Positions 1 to 8,785 of a DNA stretch of 43,010 nucleotides are shown here, in pieces; positions within the stretch are counted from its first letter, which is position 1; each line of letters begins with the position of its first letter. This DNA comes from Scytonema sp. UIC 10036. GTDB taxonomy: Bacteria > Cyanobacteriota > Cyanobacteriia > Cyanobacteriales > Nostocaceae. The position numbers were made by a program, and so were the translations under genes. The notes beneath the pieces are model-generated. The model saw nothing but the letters and a program-made list of their open reading frames with translations. It made no database searches and was not told the DNA's origin. The stretch lies in NCBI RefSeq assembly GCF_009725235.1, contig NZ_WJFC01000108.1, positions 1-43,010 of the forward strand. Reading direction: 5' to 3'.

Positions 1-749
1 CCCTTGTCCCCCCTGTCTCCCCTGTCCCCTTGTTGCTGCCAAGCGAGAAAAAGCAAGACAAAAACTTCAGTGCAAAGAGTTAATGTAAAAAAGTAATGAG
101 AAGCAATGCCCAAAGCATTAATTCCCGTCCAAGAAAGGGCAATCCATAGGGGTAACTGAGTGCGCTCTTTAATACATCGCGTCGTAACAACCAGGCACGC
201 GAGAGAAGCAATAACCCATACAATTGCTAAAGTATAATGACGGGATTCCTGTGCTAGAAAAATGGCATAGGGAGAGGTAGCCGCGATTGCTGCAGCTATA
301 TGGCTGACTACACGGGAACGAAAAGTAAGCCTAGATAAGGCATAAATTGCGGGGACAGACAATGCACCCAAAAAAGCAGCAAGCGATCGTGCTCCCCAGA
401 GAGAAACCAAACCATCTTGGGTAGGAAATAATTTTGTCCAGTAGTGAGTCAGAATAAAGTAAAGCGGTGGATGATTGCTTTCGCTCAATAAGTGCCTCAG
501 TACGTCTTTAACCCCTACACCAATTTGGGGTTGCAATGGGTGCAACAAGATATCGGTAGGAATCGGTTTATCTAAAGGGACTGGTAAAAAACTATTACCC
601 AAGCTGAATACTAGAGTAGAAAATTCATCTGTCCAAGGAGGCTTGGCAGTCAAATTCATCAGGCGCAAACCAATACCAATAAGCAGCCACACCAATAACA
701 GTGGTAGGGTGTTAAGTTTTGAGTTTTGAGTTTTGAATCTTAAATACAT
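1..749 (-). CDS. GT39-family (ArnT/PMT-like) membrane glycosyltransferase, C-terminus beyond window edge
   Basis: The minus-strand frame is open from an ATG at 749 to the left edge (249 residues, no stop), so only the N-terminal part is present. It shows a first membrane segment, then PPWTDE at about residues 37-42, matching the acidic pair after the first membrane helix of GT39/ArnT enzymes, then ESNHPPLYF and several hydrophobic segments. Family members move a sugar from a polyprenyl-phosphate donor to an acceptor outside the membrane. It lies 81 bp downstream of the polyprenyl-phosphate sugar synthase gene, so the two may form a donor/user operon. Two oddities: the first 11 residues are encoded by an AAAACTC-type short repeat, and the visible end (about bases 1-32) is a GGGGACA-type repeat read in frame as a Gly-Asp-Arg run. 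The ATG at 659 starts inside the domain and is less likely. Confidence 0.8.
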   Translation of the reverse strand, partial: MYLRFKTQNSKLNTLPLLLVWLLIGIGLRLMNLTAKPPWTDEFSTLVFSLGNSFLPVPLDKPIPTDILLHPLQPQIGVGVKDVLRHLLSESNHPPLYFILTHYWTKLFPTQDGLVSLWGARSLAAFLGALSVPAIYALSRLTFRSRVVSHIAAAIAATSPYAIFLAQESRHYTLAIVWVIASLACLVVTTRCIKERTQLPLWIALSWTGINALGIASHYFFTLTLCTEVFVLLFLAWQQQGDRGDRGDK

Positions 750-830
750 AAATTATTTGCGATCGCTCATAACTTATAACTCACAACTCCTAGCACTTTG
801 TTCCTGGATCGATCTCTAATCCCTCAAGAA

Positions 831-2075
831 CTACTTCACCTGTGTCACTCGCCAACTCAACTTTAGGTTAACCCAAAAGTTCCAGATGGTGGCAACTGCA
901 ATTGCAATTAAGTTAGCAACGTAGAGATTGCGAATAATAAAGGTTAAAGCTAGCTGTAAGATGAATACATTTAATGTTAAACCAGCAAGGCAAATAAGAT
1001 TGAATTTGAAAAACCGTAAAATGCGTTGATGCCATTGATTTTGTTGACTTGAGACATCACTAAAAGTCCAAATGTCATTCCACAAAAAGTTATTAAAAAT
1101 TGCAATTTCTCCTGCAATGATTTTGCTGAGAGTTGGGGGCAAAGCTAAAGTCGTAGAATCACCAAGCAAATAAAGCACAGTCATATCTACAAAAACGCCA
1201 CTCAACCCTACCAAACCAAAGCGAACAAAGCGACCGATAGGAAAACCCAAGCGTTGACTAAATCGTCCCAGCTTTCCGGTAGACAGGCGTAAGCGTATCA
1301 AATGATGCAAGTAGTCAAAATAATGTTTCCATGTCACTTTACTTTCACCCTGTTTGCGCTCGCAAAATACATATCCTACTTCACCAACTTGGTTTACATC
1401 ACCCCGCCCAATAACTTCCAAAAGAATTTTATAACCAACGGGATTCAAAGTTTGACCGACAAGGCAGTTTCGGCGTACTAAAAAATAACCACTCATGGGA
1501 TCGGAAACCCTACCAAGAACACCTGGTAAAACGATCAATCCCAAGACTTGAGCACCACGGGATAAGAAACGCCTAATAAAACTCCACGTACTAACCCCTC
1601 CACCTTCTACATGACGGCTAGCTACTGCTAAATCAGCTCCTCGTTCAATAGTACTTAACAGCTCCAAGAGGACATGAGGCGGATGTTGCAAATCACCATC
1701 AATCACTCCTAGAATATCGCCTTGTGACACTTGCCAGCCACGAACTACTGCACTAGAAAGTCCTTTTTCGTGTTGACGCCGCATCACTCGGAGTTGGGGG
1801 TATTCTCGCATCAACGATTTGGCAATATCCCATGTACCATCTGGACTATTATCATCAACTACAATCAGTTCGTAGTGACCGGGAATAGATTCATCTAGCA
1901 ACCCACTCAATACCTCAATTATTTTTTTGATATTTGCCGCTTCGTTATAAGTTGGGATAACCAGGGAAAAGAGAACTGCTTCACCTCCTATGCGCGGGCT
2001 TTTGGGTGGCAATTCAGAAATCCTCAAAGGACCTGTCGGTACTAACAAAAGTGAATTAGGTTGGATGATACTCAT
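831..2075 (-). CDS. Polyprenol monophosphate mannose/glucose synthase (GT2) fused to GtrA-like membrane domain
   Basis: 414 residues. After a ~35-residue lead the GT2 Rossmann core begins (LVIPTYNEAANI, residues ~38-49) with ELIVVDDNSPDGTW and VIDGDLQHPP, the DxD-type motif of DPM1-like enzymes. From about residue 285 a four-helix GtrA-like domain follows (VRFGLVGLSGVFVDM, then FNNFLWNDIWTF). This GT2-GtrA architecture makes a polyprenyl-phosphate hexose from a nucleotide sugar; the GtrA part is thought to help anchor or flip the lipid-sugar. The downstream GT39 gene would be a natural user of the product. The sugar cannot be read from sequence. The ATG at 2075 sits directly beside a GGGAATA tandem repeat and has no obvious ribosome binding site. 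Confidence 0.88.
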   Translation of the reverse strand: MSIIQPNSLLLVPTGPLRISELPPKSPRIGGEAVLFSLVIPTYNEAANIKKIIEVLSGLLDESIPGHYELIVVDDNSPDGTWDIAKSLMREYPQLRVMRRQHEKGLSSAVVRGWQVSQGDILGVIDGDLQHPPHVLLELLSTIERGADLAVASRHVEGGGVSTWSFIRRFLSRGAQVLGLIVLPGVLGRVSDPMSGYFLVRRNCLVGQTLNPVGYKILLEVIGRGDVNQVGEVGYVFCERKQGESKVTWKHYFDYLHHLIRLRLSTGKLGRFSQRLGFPIGRFVRFGLVGLSGVFVDMTVLYLLGDSTTLALPPTLSKIIAGEIAIFNNFLWNDIWTFSDVSSQQNQWHQRILRFFKFNLICLAGLTLNVFILQLALTFIIRNLYVANLIAIAVATIWNFWVNLKLSWRVTQVK

Positions 2076-2080
2076 TGAAA

Positions 2081-2116
2081 GGGAATAGGGAATAGGGAAT
2101 AGGGAATAGGGAATAG
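2081..2116. repeat. 7-bp tandem repeat (GGGAATA)n
   Basis: About five head-to-tail copies of GGGAATA, directly upstream of the start of the minus-strand glycosyltransferase gene and so within its 5' leader. It is typical of the short tandemly repeated repetitive sequences of filamentous cyanobacteria. Confidence 0.9.
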
Positions 2117-2277
2117 TGATTTCATTCCCCTGCTATAATGCGATCGCTAGTGGGTGTTTGGCTTGAAATAATTTGATTAAAGGTTAAAGGTTATTCTCTT
2201 ATAATTTCTTCAAAAATTCTATTTTCCAGGAATTTTTGTTAGTAATAAGTCATGTTTTATACTAATAACAGTGACAT

Positions 2278-2321
2278 CGGTCACTGGTCACTGGTTACTG
2301 GTTACTGGTTACTGGTCACTG
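2278..2321. repeat. 7-bp tandem repeat (TGGTCAC/TGGTTAC)n
   Basis: About six heptamers alternating between TGGTCAC and TGGTTAC just upstream of cofH. The same unit recurs at 8755-8785. Confidence 0.9.
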
Positions 2322-2354
2322 AAAAAAATGTTAACCGTCTGCTTCTACTAACCT

Positions 2355-3500
2355 GTGGTTACTGTAACTGTTGATGCTATCCTTGACCGTACCCTTGGGG
2401 GGTATGATTTGTCTCCTGAAGAAGGACTGACATTGTTAAAACAAACCGATCCGACTGCCATTGCTGCCATTCGCGCTACATCTGATAAATTGCGTCAACA
2501 GCAAACAGGAGATATTGTAACTTACGTTATTAACCGCAATATTAACTTTACCAATATTTGCGAGCAGCATTGTAGCTTCTGTGCTTTTCGCCGAGATTCA
2601 ACAGAAGAGGGGTCTTACTGGCTAGATTGGACACAAATTTTGGAAAAGGCAACAGATGCTGTGCGGCGAGGCGCAACCGAAATTTGTATGCAGGGGGGAT
2701 TGAACCTCGAAGCCAAGGTGAATGGCAAATCATTGCCTTACTACCTTAAGCTTGTAGAAACTATCAAGGCAAAATTTCCCAAGATACACCTACACGCGTT
2801 CTCTCCTCAAGAAGTGCAATTTATAGCAAGAGAAGATGGGCTAGAGTTGAGTGATGTTATTCTAGCTTTGCATGAATCTGGTGTGGATTCCATGCCAGGA
2901 ACAGCAGCTGAAGTTCTAGATGACGAAGTCAGACGTATTCTTTGCCCAGAGAAAATAAATACAGCTACTTGGCTGGAAATTGTGACAACAGCTCACAAAC
3001 TGGGTTTACATACTACCAGTACGATGTTATCGGGTCATATTGAGACCCCAGAGCAACAAATAAAACATTTGGAAAAATTGCGGCATCTCCAACAAGTGGC
3101 TATTCATGGCGAGTATCCAGCTTGCATCACCGAATTTATACTGTTACCATTTGTTGGCAAAGAAGCTCCCAAATCCTTGCGCCGCCGTGTGGGACGAGAT
3201 CAACCTGTTTTGGCAGATGCACTGTTACTAACTGCCGTGGCAAGGATTTTCTTAGGACATTGGATACCCAACCATCAACCGAGTTGGGTAAAACTGGGAT
3301 TAAGTGGAGCAACAGAAGCTTTAAAGTGGGGTTGTAACGATATCGGTGGCACATTAATGGAGGAACACATTACCTCAATGGCAGGTGCTCGAGGTGGTAC
3401 GAATATGGAAGTCGAAACCTTACAAAGTGCCATCGCATCCACAAATCGTCCTTACCAGCAGAGAGATACGCTTTATCGATTGTTGATTGCTGATTGCTAA
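2355..3500 (+). CDS. cofH: FO synthase subunit CofH (radical SAM)
   Basis: 381 residues. Radical-SAM enzyme that joins the tyrosine-derived radical to 5-amino-6-(ribitylamino)uracil on the way to FO (8-hydroxy-5-deazaflavin). The cluster motif is CEQHCSFC, with cysteines 69, 73 and 76, followed by AFRRD. QGGLN at ~115 and HAFSPQEV at ~150 are also CofH-like. In cyanobacteria FO is mainly known as the antenna chromophore of some DNA photolyases. The partner CofG is not in this window. The start is GTG at 2355; the next in-frame codons already match the family N-terminus, and no clear ribosome binding site is visible. The last residues (IADC) and the TAA stop are written by an ATTGCTA-type repeat. 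Confidence 0.93.
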   Translation: MVTVTVDAILDRTLGGYDLSPEEGLTLLKQTDPTAIAAIRATSDKLRQQQTGDIVTYVINRNINFTNICEQHCSFCAFRRDSTEEGSYWLDWTQILEKATDAVRRGATEICMQGGLNLEAKVNGKSLPYYLKLVETIKAKFPKIHLHAFSPQEVQFIAREDGLELSDVILALHESGVDSMPGTAAEVLDDEVRRILCPEKINTATWLEIVTTAHKLGLHTTSTMLSGHIETPEQQIKHLEKLRHLQQVAIHGEYPACITEFILLPFVGKEAPKSLRRRVGRDQPVLADALLLTAVARIFLGHWIPNHQPSWVKLGLSGATEALKWGCNDIGGTLMEEHITSMAGARGGTNMEVETLQSAIASTNRPYQQRDTLYRLLIADC

Positions 3501-3560
3501 TTGCTAATTGCTAATTGCTAATTGTTCGTTGTTCGCCATTAGCCATTAGCCATTAACCAT
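3482..3560. repeat. 7-bp tandem repeats (ATTGCTA)n and (CCATTAG)n at the 3' end of cofH
   Basis: ATTGCTA/ATTGCTG heptamers begin inside the last codons of cofH and provide its TAA. A run of CCATTAG/CCATTAA follows. Confidence 0.85.
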
Positions 3561-3643
3561 TAGACTAACCAATCTCTTGATCCCCAGGATACCATTCCAG
3601 GATAGGATGGACGTTGATTTAGGTATTGTTTCACTTGTTGCAT

Positions 3644-4045
3644 ATGAAGCGCTATTGGTCACGTCTACTTGCCCTGGTTTTGGTAGTCGTTGTTGGTCTA
3701 GTGGGCTGTTCTACTAACGAAGTGGGTGCTTTAACAGGGGATTACTCTCAAGACACCTTAACTGTAGTTAGTGCCTTAAGAACTGCCTTGAACATAACAG
3801 AAGACGCACCAAACAAAACAGCAGTTCAAACAGAAGCACGTAAAAAGATAAATGATTTTGCCGCCCGCTATCAGCGCGATCCTTCTATCTCTGGACTGAA
3901 TTCCTTTACAACCATGCGAACAGCTCTTAACTCTCTAGCTGGACACTATAGTTCCTATCCCAATCGGCCCGTACCGAAAAAACTTAAAGACCGTTTGGAA
4001 CAAGAGTTTCAGCAGGTTGAATCAGCACTCCGGCGTGGTGCATAA
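3644..4045 (+). CDS. psb27: Photosystem II assembly lipoprotein Psb27
   Basis: 133 residues from the ATG at 3644. Signal peptide with KR near the start, a long hydrophobic stretch and the lipobox LVGC (Cys22), so a lipid-anchored thylakoid-lumen protein. The mature part fits the Psb27 four-helix fold (LTGDYSQDTLTVVSALRTAL at the start, KKLKDRLEQEFQQVESALRRG at the end). Psb27 binds CP43 on the lumenal side of immature photosystem II and keeps the oxygen-evolving complex from assembling early; it also acts in repair. An upstream in-frame TTG at 3626 would add six residues before the signal peptide and is unlikely. The gene looks monocistronic. Confidence 0.93.
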   Translation: MKRYWSRLLALVLVVVVGLVGCSTNEVGALTGDYSQDTLTVVSALRTALNITEDAPNKTAVQTEARKKINDFAARYQRDPSISGLNSFTTMRTALNSLAGHYSSYPNRPVPKKLKDRLEQEFQQVESALRRGA

Positions 4046-4083
4046 GTGCCATTTGTCACAGCATTCTGTTTTCCTCAGTCATG

Positions 4084-4124
4084 GTTTAGATCGCCGACTT
4101 CTTGAAGAAATTGGGGGTCTAAAC
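4084..4124. terminator. Imperfect hairpin after psb27
   Basis: GTTTAGA at 4084 pairs with TCTAAAC at 4118-4124, with further pairing inside (ACTTCTTGAAGAAATT). The 3' side continues into CTCCTTTTATA. It may end psb27 transcription or be a dispersed palindrome. Confidence 0.4.
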
Positions 4125-4556
4125 TCCTTTTATATAAGTAAAGTTTATCACAGTTGATTCAGTAAAATTTCTAAATATTAATTAATCCTTTAGGACAGTA
4201 CGTTGGCTGAAAATTGTAATTAAAGTATTATATTTAACTTACTTATGTACTTAAAGTAAATTGTAGAATATGGCAACAGAAATCTAGCTTTAGAAGTCTA
4301 TGGCACATGGACTTCTAAACCTTATACTATGGCATTCAATATACATTTCCTTATTTGAATGAATACAAGTTGAGGTTCAATACTGCAAGGACTCTCGAAT
4401 TTTTGTAGGTTGGGTAAACCCGTGGTGACATCCAACAAATTCCTGTGAATGTTGGGTTTCGTTCCTCAACCCAACCTACGTGTTTTCGTATTTTTACGCT
4501 TAACCGACAAGTATTGAGTTGAGGTTGATGATTGTTTTGTACTTATAGTTCTACGT
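4125..4556. other. Intergenic region between psb27 and the GHL10-like gene
   Basis: AT-rich with no coding frame that I can support. It contains one repeat of the TAGGTTGGGTT family at 4405-4480. The rest shows nothing recognisable. Confidence 0.6.
4405..4480. repeat. Dispersed palindromic repeat, TAGGTTGGGTT family, copy 1
   Basis: Begins GTAGGTTGGGTAAACCC and ends with the inverted complement TTCCTCAACCCAACCTAC, so the outer arms pair over a ~76-bp element. Shorter copies occur at 8355-8384 and 17021-17051 (the latter inverted). Confidence 0.85.
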
Positions 4557-6062
4557 ATGTCTAAACGTTTTTTGAGTGTTGTAAAACCAATATTTTTTTG
4601 GCAACGCCTGTTAGCGGCTGCTCTTTTCACTAGCGGTTTGCTGATTCCTTGGATTGATAATCAATCTGCAAAAGCACAATTAACCGAATATTGCCAGCTT
4701 ACGCCAGAGGCAACGCAAGAAAAAGAAAACTTACGTTTGTCAGCCCTTAAAGGCAAACAAGCTGCTCAAAAGCGCTACCAGCAATTGGTACAAAAACAAG
4801 CACGAGATTTACAGGAATGCCGAAATCGTAATTGGCCGCAAATCCAAGCGATTTGGTTGCGTTTATATCCTTGTGATGCTCGCTCTGGAGCCATTGACCA
4901 AGTTATGGATCGGATTGTGAACAAGGGTTATAACCAAGTTTATTTGGAAGTTTTTTATGATGGACAGGTACTACTACCAACAGGGGCGAACCCAACAGTT
5001 TGGCCTTCTGTTGTTCGCACACCAGGGACAGAAAAAACCGACTTGCTTGCTGAAGCTATTCAAAAAGGGCGAGAACGAGGTCTCAAGGTTTATGCTTGGA
5101 TGTTTACAACTAATTTTGGCTATACTTACGCGCAACGTCCAGATCGGGAAGGCGCAATAGCTCGTAATGGGAAGGGGCAAACGAGCTTATATGTTGTAGA
5201 TAATAATTCTCAAGTTTTTATTGACCCCTATAACTTACAAGCAAAACGCGACTACTACCAAATGTTGCAAGAGGTGTTGCGCCGTCGTCCAGATGGAGTG
5301 CTCTTTGACTATGTACGTTACCCACGACAGGCGGGAAGTGACTCGATCGCAACGAAAGTGACAGATTTATGGTTGTACAGTGATGCCACTCAACAAGCCT
5401 TATTCCAACGAGCACTTAATTACAAGGGGCTAGATTTAATTCGGCGTTTTTTGGGCAAGGGATATGTAACAGCAGGCGATATTGCTGAAGTCGATCAACT
5501 CTATCCTCAAGAAGGAGAACCCTTGTGGCAGGGTCGAACTTCAGCCACAGAACAAAAGTCCATCATTCCTCCCAACCAAAGGCAACCACAACTGCAGTTA
5601 GAGTTGTGGCAGCTATCCGTTGCCCATGCCATGCAAGGCATTCTAGATTTTGTCAACCTAGCTGCTTATCCGGCACAACAGATGGGAATTCCAGCTGGCG
5701 CTGTTTTCTTCCCCGATGGTAACCAAATGGTAGGTCGGGGGTATGACTCCCGCTTACAACCTTGGGATAAATTCTCAAGTTCTTTGGAGTGGCATCCCAT
5801 GTCGTATGCAAATTGTTCTAATGCTGATTGTATTGTGGCTCAAGTACAACGAGTTTTAAACGTAGCACCACCAAACACTGTAGTTATTCCAGCTTTAGCT
5901 GGTAATTGGGGAGAATCTGTAAGCAACCGTCCATCCCTAGAAGTACAAATGCAAGCACTTCGCCAAGTGACTCCGCAATTAAGGGAGTTAGCCATTTTGC
6001 CTATTCTTGGCAAGATCCAGAGCATGATAATGAGCGCAAGTTCTGTCGGAATTAGGGGGTAG
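4557..6062 (+). CDS. Secreted family-10-like glycosidase (GHL10/YngK type)
   Basis: 501 residues. Signal peptide to about residue 41 (hydrophobic core LLAAALFTSGLLI, cleavage after AKA-Q). A short coiled charged stretch follows (residues ~50-90), then a TIM-barrel-like domain typical of GHL10 proteins: AIWLRLYPCDA, NQVYLEVFYDG, GLKVYAWMFTTNFG, FIDPYNLQAKRDYY and DGVLFDYVRYPRQ. These proteins are predicted to act on glycans outside the cytoplasm; substrate unknown. The TAG stop lies at the start of a GGGGTAG tandem repeat. The last 223 bp overlap, tail to tail, the extended mgtE frame on the other strand; this gene's C-terminal codons look family-like, so the overlap is mgtE's oddity. Confidence 0.82.
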   Translation: MSKRFLSVVKPIFFWQRLLAAALFTSGLLIPWIDNQSAKAQLTEYCQLTPEATQEKENLRLSALKGKQAAQKRYQQLVQKQARDLQECRNRNWPQIQAIWLRLYPCDARSGAIDQVMDRIVNKGYNQVYLEVFYDGQVLLPTGANPTVWPSVVRTPGTEKTDLLAEAIQKGRERGLKVYAWMFTTNFGYTYAQRPDREGAIARNGKGQTSLYVVDNNSQVFIDPYNLQAKRDYYQMLQEVLRRRPDGVLFDYVRYPRQAGSDSIATKVTDLWLYSDATQQALFQRALNYKGLDLIRRFLGKGYVTAGDIAEVDQLYPQEGEPLWQGRTSATEQKSIIPPNQRQPQLQLELWQLSVAHAMQGILDFVNLAAYPAQQMGIPAGAVFFPDGNQMVGRGYDSRLQPWDKFSSSLEWHPMSYANCSNADCIVAQVQRVLNVAPPNTVVIPALAGNWGESVSNRPSLEVQMQALRQVTPQLRELAILPILGKIQSMIMSASSVGIRG

Positions 6063-7465
6063 AGGGTAGGGGTAGGGGGTAGGAGTAGGGAGTGGGGATT
6101 ACCCACCCTATCCCTATCCTTAAAGACCTGTAAAGCAAATGAGATCATCGATAGGAATGTAAAAAACCCAAGAGCATCCAACGTAGTTGTCATGAGCGGA
6201 CCACTAATTAGGGCAGGATCGAGATTGATTCGCTTCAACCCCATAGGTAATAGCGTTCCTAAGGTGGCAGCTAGGAGGACATTCACGATCATTACCATTC
6301 CTGCAATTAGCGATACCCAGCGATCTTGAGGAGGCGACCAAATTAGAGAGAGTGTGCCAAGGGCTAAACCTAGTGCGATGGCTGTACCCACACCTGCCAT
6401 AACTTCTTTACGCAGAAGCGGAATTGTATCTTTTGATGTGACTTCTCCTACGCCAATGCCTCTGACTGTCACTGACACGACTTGAAAGGCTACGTTGCCA
6501 CTGCTATTAGCCAAAATTGGCATGATGATTGCCAAAACCGGTACCTGTGAAATGACTCCCTGAAAAGGTGAAATGGCACTGGCTGCACCAATGTACAAAA
6601 CGATATTTGCTAACAGCCAAGGCAGTCGCTTGCGAATAGTCACGTGGGGAGGGGACAACGCATCTTCATCGCCACCACTTACACCTGCCAATTTTTGAAT
6701 GTCTTCTGTGGCTTCTTCTTCCAAAATGTCTATGACATCATCAATCGTGACAATTCCTACCAACCTGTCTTCTCGGTCAACTACGGGAATGGCTATCAAG
6801 TCATACCGCTTCATAATGCGGGCAACTTCTCCTTGAGATGTTTCTGTCTTGACTCTAACAACGCGATCGCTAGCTATCTCTCGTATTAAGACATCAGGGA
6901 AAGTAAATATTAGCTGGCGCAAGGAGACAACACTTACGAGCTTGCGATTATCGTCAGTCACATAGGCGTAGTAGATAGTCTCTTTGTCTTTGTCTTGAAG
7001 ACGGATTTTGCTGAGAGCTTCCCCTACTGTCAGTCCTTCCCGCAAGCGCACGTATTCTGTTGTCATGACACGTCCTGCAGTGCCTTCAGAATAGCCGAGA
7101 ATTGTTGCTGTGGCTTGACGTTGTTCTGGACTCAGTGTTTGTAACAGCCGTTTGACAACTCCGGCTGGCAGTTCGTCAAACAATTCTGCCCGTTCATCGG
7201 GACTCATTGCTTCAACAATTTGGGCAACTTGAATATCGTGTAGGGAATTTATCAAATCCTCCTGTACGTCCGGAGGTAAGTATTCAAATACGTCGATCGC
7301 CTGACATTTGTTGAGTAAGCGAAATGCGATCGCCCTTTTCTTCTTGGGCAATTGTGCAATGTAGTCTCCGGCGTCAACAGGTTGCAAACCATTCAAATCC
7401 AACTTAAGTTGATTGAGGTCTGCAATGTCAATGGCTGAATTGCGAATATCCTCAGTGAGCATCAT
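5840..7465 (-). CDS. mgtE: Magnesium transporter MgtE with an aberrant C-terminal extension
   Basis: 541 residues from the ATG at 7465 (a second ATG at 7462 has the better 7-nt spacing to AGGAGG at 7475-7470). Order: MgtE_N superhelical domain (~20-130), two CBS domains (~135-260), then five membrane helices (~285-450). MPILANSSGNVAFQ and VTVRG are typical of the pore region, and the Asp in TTTLDALGFFTF matches the selectivity-filter aspartate of known MgtE channels. The cytosolic domains sense Mg2+ and close the pore. Family homology ends near base 6122; the frame then continues 94 codons through the GGGGTAG repeat and the antisense strand of the glycosidase gene. That tail has no membrane-protein character and probably arose when the original stop was lost. 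Confidence 0.92.
   Translation of the reverse strand: MMLTEDIRNSAIDIADLNQLKLDLNGLQPVDAGDYIAQLPKKKRAIAFRLLNKCQAIDVFEYLPPDVQEDLINSLHDIQVAQIVEAMSPDERAELFDELPAGVVKRLLQTLSPEQRQATATILGYSEGTAGRVMTTEYVRLREGLTVGEALSKIRLQDKDKETIYYAYVTDDNRKLVSVVSLRQLIFTFPDVLIREIASDRVVRVKTETSQGEVARIMKRYDLIAIPVVDREDRLVGIVTIDDVIDILEEEATEDIQKLAGVSGGDEDALSPPHVTIRKRLPWLLANIVLYIGAASAISPFQGVISQVPVLAIIMPILANSSGNVAFQVVSVTVRGIGVGEVTSKDTIPLLRKEVMAGVGTAIALGLALGTLSLIWSPPQDRWVSLIAGMVMIVNVLLAATLGTLLPMGLKRINLDPALISGPLMTTTLDALGFFTFLSMISFALQVFKDRDRVGNPHSLLLPPTPTLYPLIPTELALIIMLWILPRIGKMANSLNCGVTWRSACICTSRDGRLLTDSPQLPAKAGITTVFGGATFKTRCT
6055..6100. repeat. 7-bp-type tandem repeat (GGGGTAG)n between convergent genes
   Basis: Runs of GGGGTAG/GGGTAGG. 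On the plus strand the first unit gives the TAG stop of the GHL10-like gene. On the minus strand it is read through in frame by mgtE as a Leu/Pro-rich stretch. The same repeat type recurs at 22978-23042. Confidence 0.88.
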
Positions 7466-7570
7466 AAAACCTCCTATTGTCTCCCCCGCGCTGGGAGACA
7501 AACTCGCCAGCTCAGAGGAGGTTGGTACTGCCGTCGTCTTGGGGATTCTGGTCCATAAACCTAGAAAATC
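7466..7570 (-). promoter_or_regulatory. mgtE 5' leader with anti-Shine-Dalgarno copy and hairpin
   Basis: On the minus strand the ribosome binding site AGGAGGTT (7475-7468) has an exact complement AACCTCCT upstream (7523-7516). Between them is a strong hairpin, GTCTCCC/GGGAGAC with a short loop (about 7500-7480). Pairing of the two 8-mers would hide the ribosome binding site, as in translational off-switches. Metal-sensing leaders are common in front of Mg2+ transporter genes, but I do not recognise the M-box consensus here, so ligand and class are open. Confidence 0.45.
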
Positions 7571-8354
7571 AACATCGACTCCAAAATAACTATGGAATCG
7601 CTAAGTTATAATACTAACCCGGATTAGTGTAATCCGGTAGATGCTGAAACTTCAGTATAGGCAACTTCTGATATCCAGACAACCAAATTTCTTACTGCCC
7701 TGATGTCTGTTGATCTGAGTAGATTCTACTACTGTGGCTATCTGTGTCAAGCCCATAGGTAAATTTCTTTAACCGCTTTTTAATGTTAAAATCCTTACTC
7801 AGCAAGAAGTAGCCTTTATTTGAGCACAAAAATAAAGATTGTGTAATCATACGGAACTCCATGACTTTTCATCGAGAAAATCGAAAAAACCTTCGATACG
7901 CGTCACCCTAACGAATTAAATTCCCAAGGTGATTTGTATTGTAAGCTACAATTGGTGAGAGATACGATCGAAATGCATTGCCAAAAAAAGCAGAAGCTGC
8001 TACAAGCATTAAATCGCGATATTTAGAAACAGCCATCTGACTTTTGGTGAGATTTGTATCTACCTCATGGTGAGTAGTGTTATCAATCCCAAATATCTTT
8101 ATTCGCTGTTCACAAATCACTAATTTGTCCAAGCTCCTAAAGTTTTCGCCAGCAAGTTAGAAGGTTTTTGTTGATGTGAAGCCTTCGATACTGCGGCTGT
8201 TTATCTTAGGATAAGCGATCTGCTAAAACTCCTCACTACCAAACGATATCAATTATATCGATCTGCTGTTGAGGTGTAAATCAAAGGACGTTTATTTAGT
8301 CAATAATACACCAATTTAATTATATAGCAATCCTATTTAATTTGTGAAATACAC

Positions 8355-8384
8355 GTAGGTTGGGTTGAGGAACGAAACCCAACA
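8355..8384. repeat. TAGGTTGGGTT-family repeat, copy 2
   Basis: GTAGGTTGGGTTGAGG followed by AACGAAACCCAACAT; TGGGTT and AACCCA form a small hairpin. Near-identical in inverse orientation at 17021-17051. Confidence 0.85.
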
Positions 8385-8439
8385 TTTACAGATTTTAGTG
8401 AGTGTTACAGCAAATTTCAACTTGATGAGGTACGAAAAT

Positions 8440-8487
8440 TACCCCCCTCTGTCCCCCCGATGCCTTGGGGGATGAAAGGGGGGTGTA
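8440..8487. repeat. C-run/G-run palindromic element
   Basis: ACCCCCCTCTGTCCCCCC, a GATGCCTT centre, then GGGGGATGAAAGGGGGG. The two C-runs can pair with the two G-runs to form an imperfect hairpin. It resembles dispersed cyanobacterial intergenic repeats; no other copy is in this window. Confidence 0.65.
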
Positions 8488-8655
8488 CCTCATAAGACTG
8501 AGAAAGGCTATAACACTTTCAAGTAACACCCTATCTTTTCCGGAAGTTACAAAACCAAAATTTTTTATCTAATCCCAATAAGTCCACTGAAAACATTTTT
8601 CCCCTCATTGCCATTCCCTCTTACAGTTTAGAAGACCACCTCCTTAGACAATAAG

Positions 8656-8689
8656 AAAAACCCCCTACTTAGCTTTTTGGAGTAGGGGG
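8656..8689 (-). terminator. Rho-independent terminator of the 48-residue gene
   Basis: CCCCCTACT (8661-8669) pairs perfectly with AGTAGGGGG (8681-8689) around an 11-nt loop. Read on the minus strand the stem is followed by TTTTT (8660-8656). It lies 82 bp past the stop of the minus-strand small gene, supporting that this gene is transcribed. Confidence 0.75.
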
Positions 8690-8754
8690 AATGCGCGAGG
8701 AGGAAAATAAAATTGCTTTCAAGAGTCAACAGTTAAAAAAATAGTTCTTTAACC

Positions 8755-8785
8755 GGTCACTGGTTACTAGTCACTGGTCACTGGT
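8755..8785. repeat. 7-bp tandem repeat (TGGTCAC/TGGTTAC)n
   Basis: Same unit as 2278-2321. It overlaps the last codons of the minus-strand small gene and supplies its TGA stop. Confidence 0.85.

Larger units (their letters stand above)
7571..8650. other. Long intergenic region with no supported gene
   Basis: About 1.1 kb without a credible coding frame. It holds a copy of the TAGGTTGGGTT repeat (8355-8384) and a G/C-run palindrome (8440-8487). A 74-codon minus-strand frame at 7908-8132 begins with TTG, resembles nothing and was not accepted. The mgtE promoter should lie in 7570-7800, but I cannot place it. Confidence 0.6.

Noticed and set aside
475..729. 84-codon plus-strand frame
   Set aside because: Antisense to the GT39 frame, which carries clear family motifs; part of it is repeat sequence.
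7908..8132. 74-codon minus-strand frame in the long intergenic region
   Set aside because: Starts with TTG placed too close to a purine run, resembles no family and has no terminator or operon partner.
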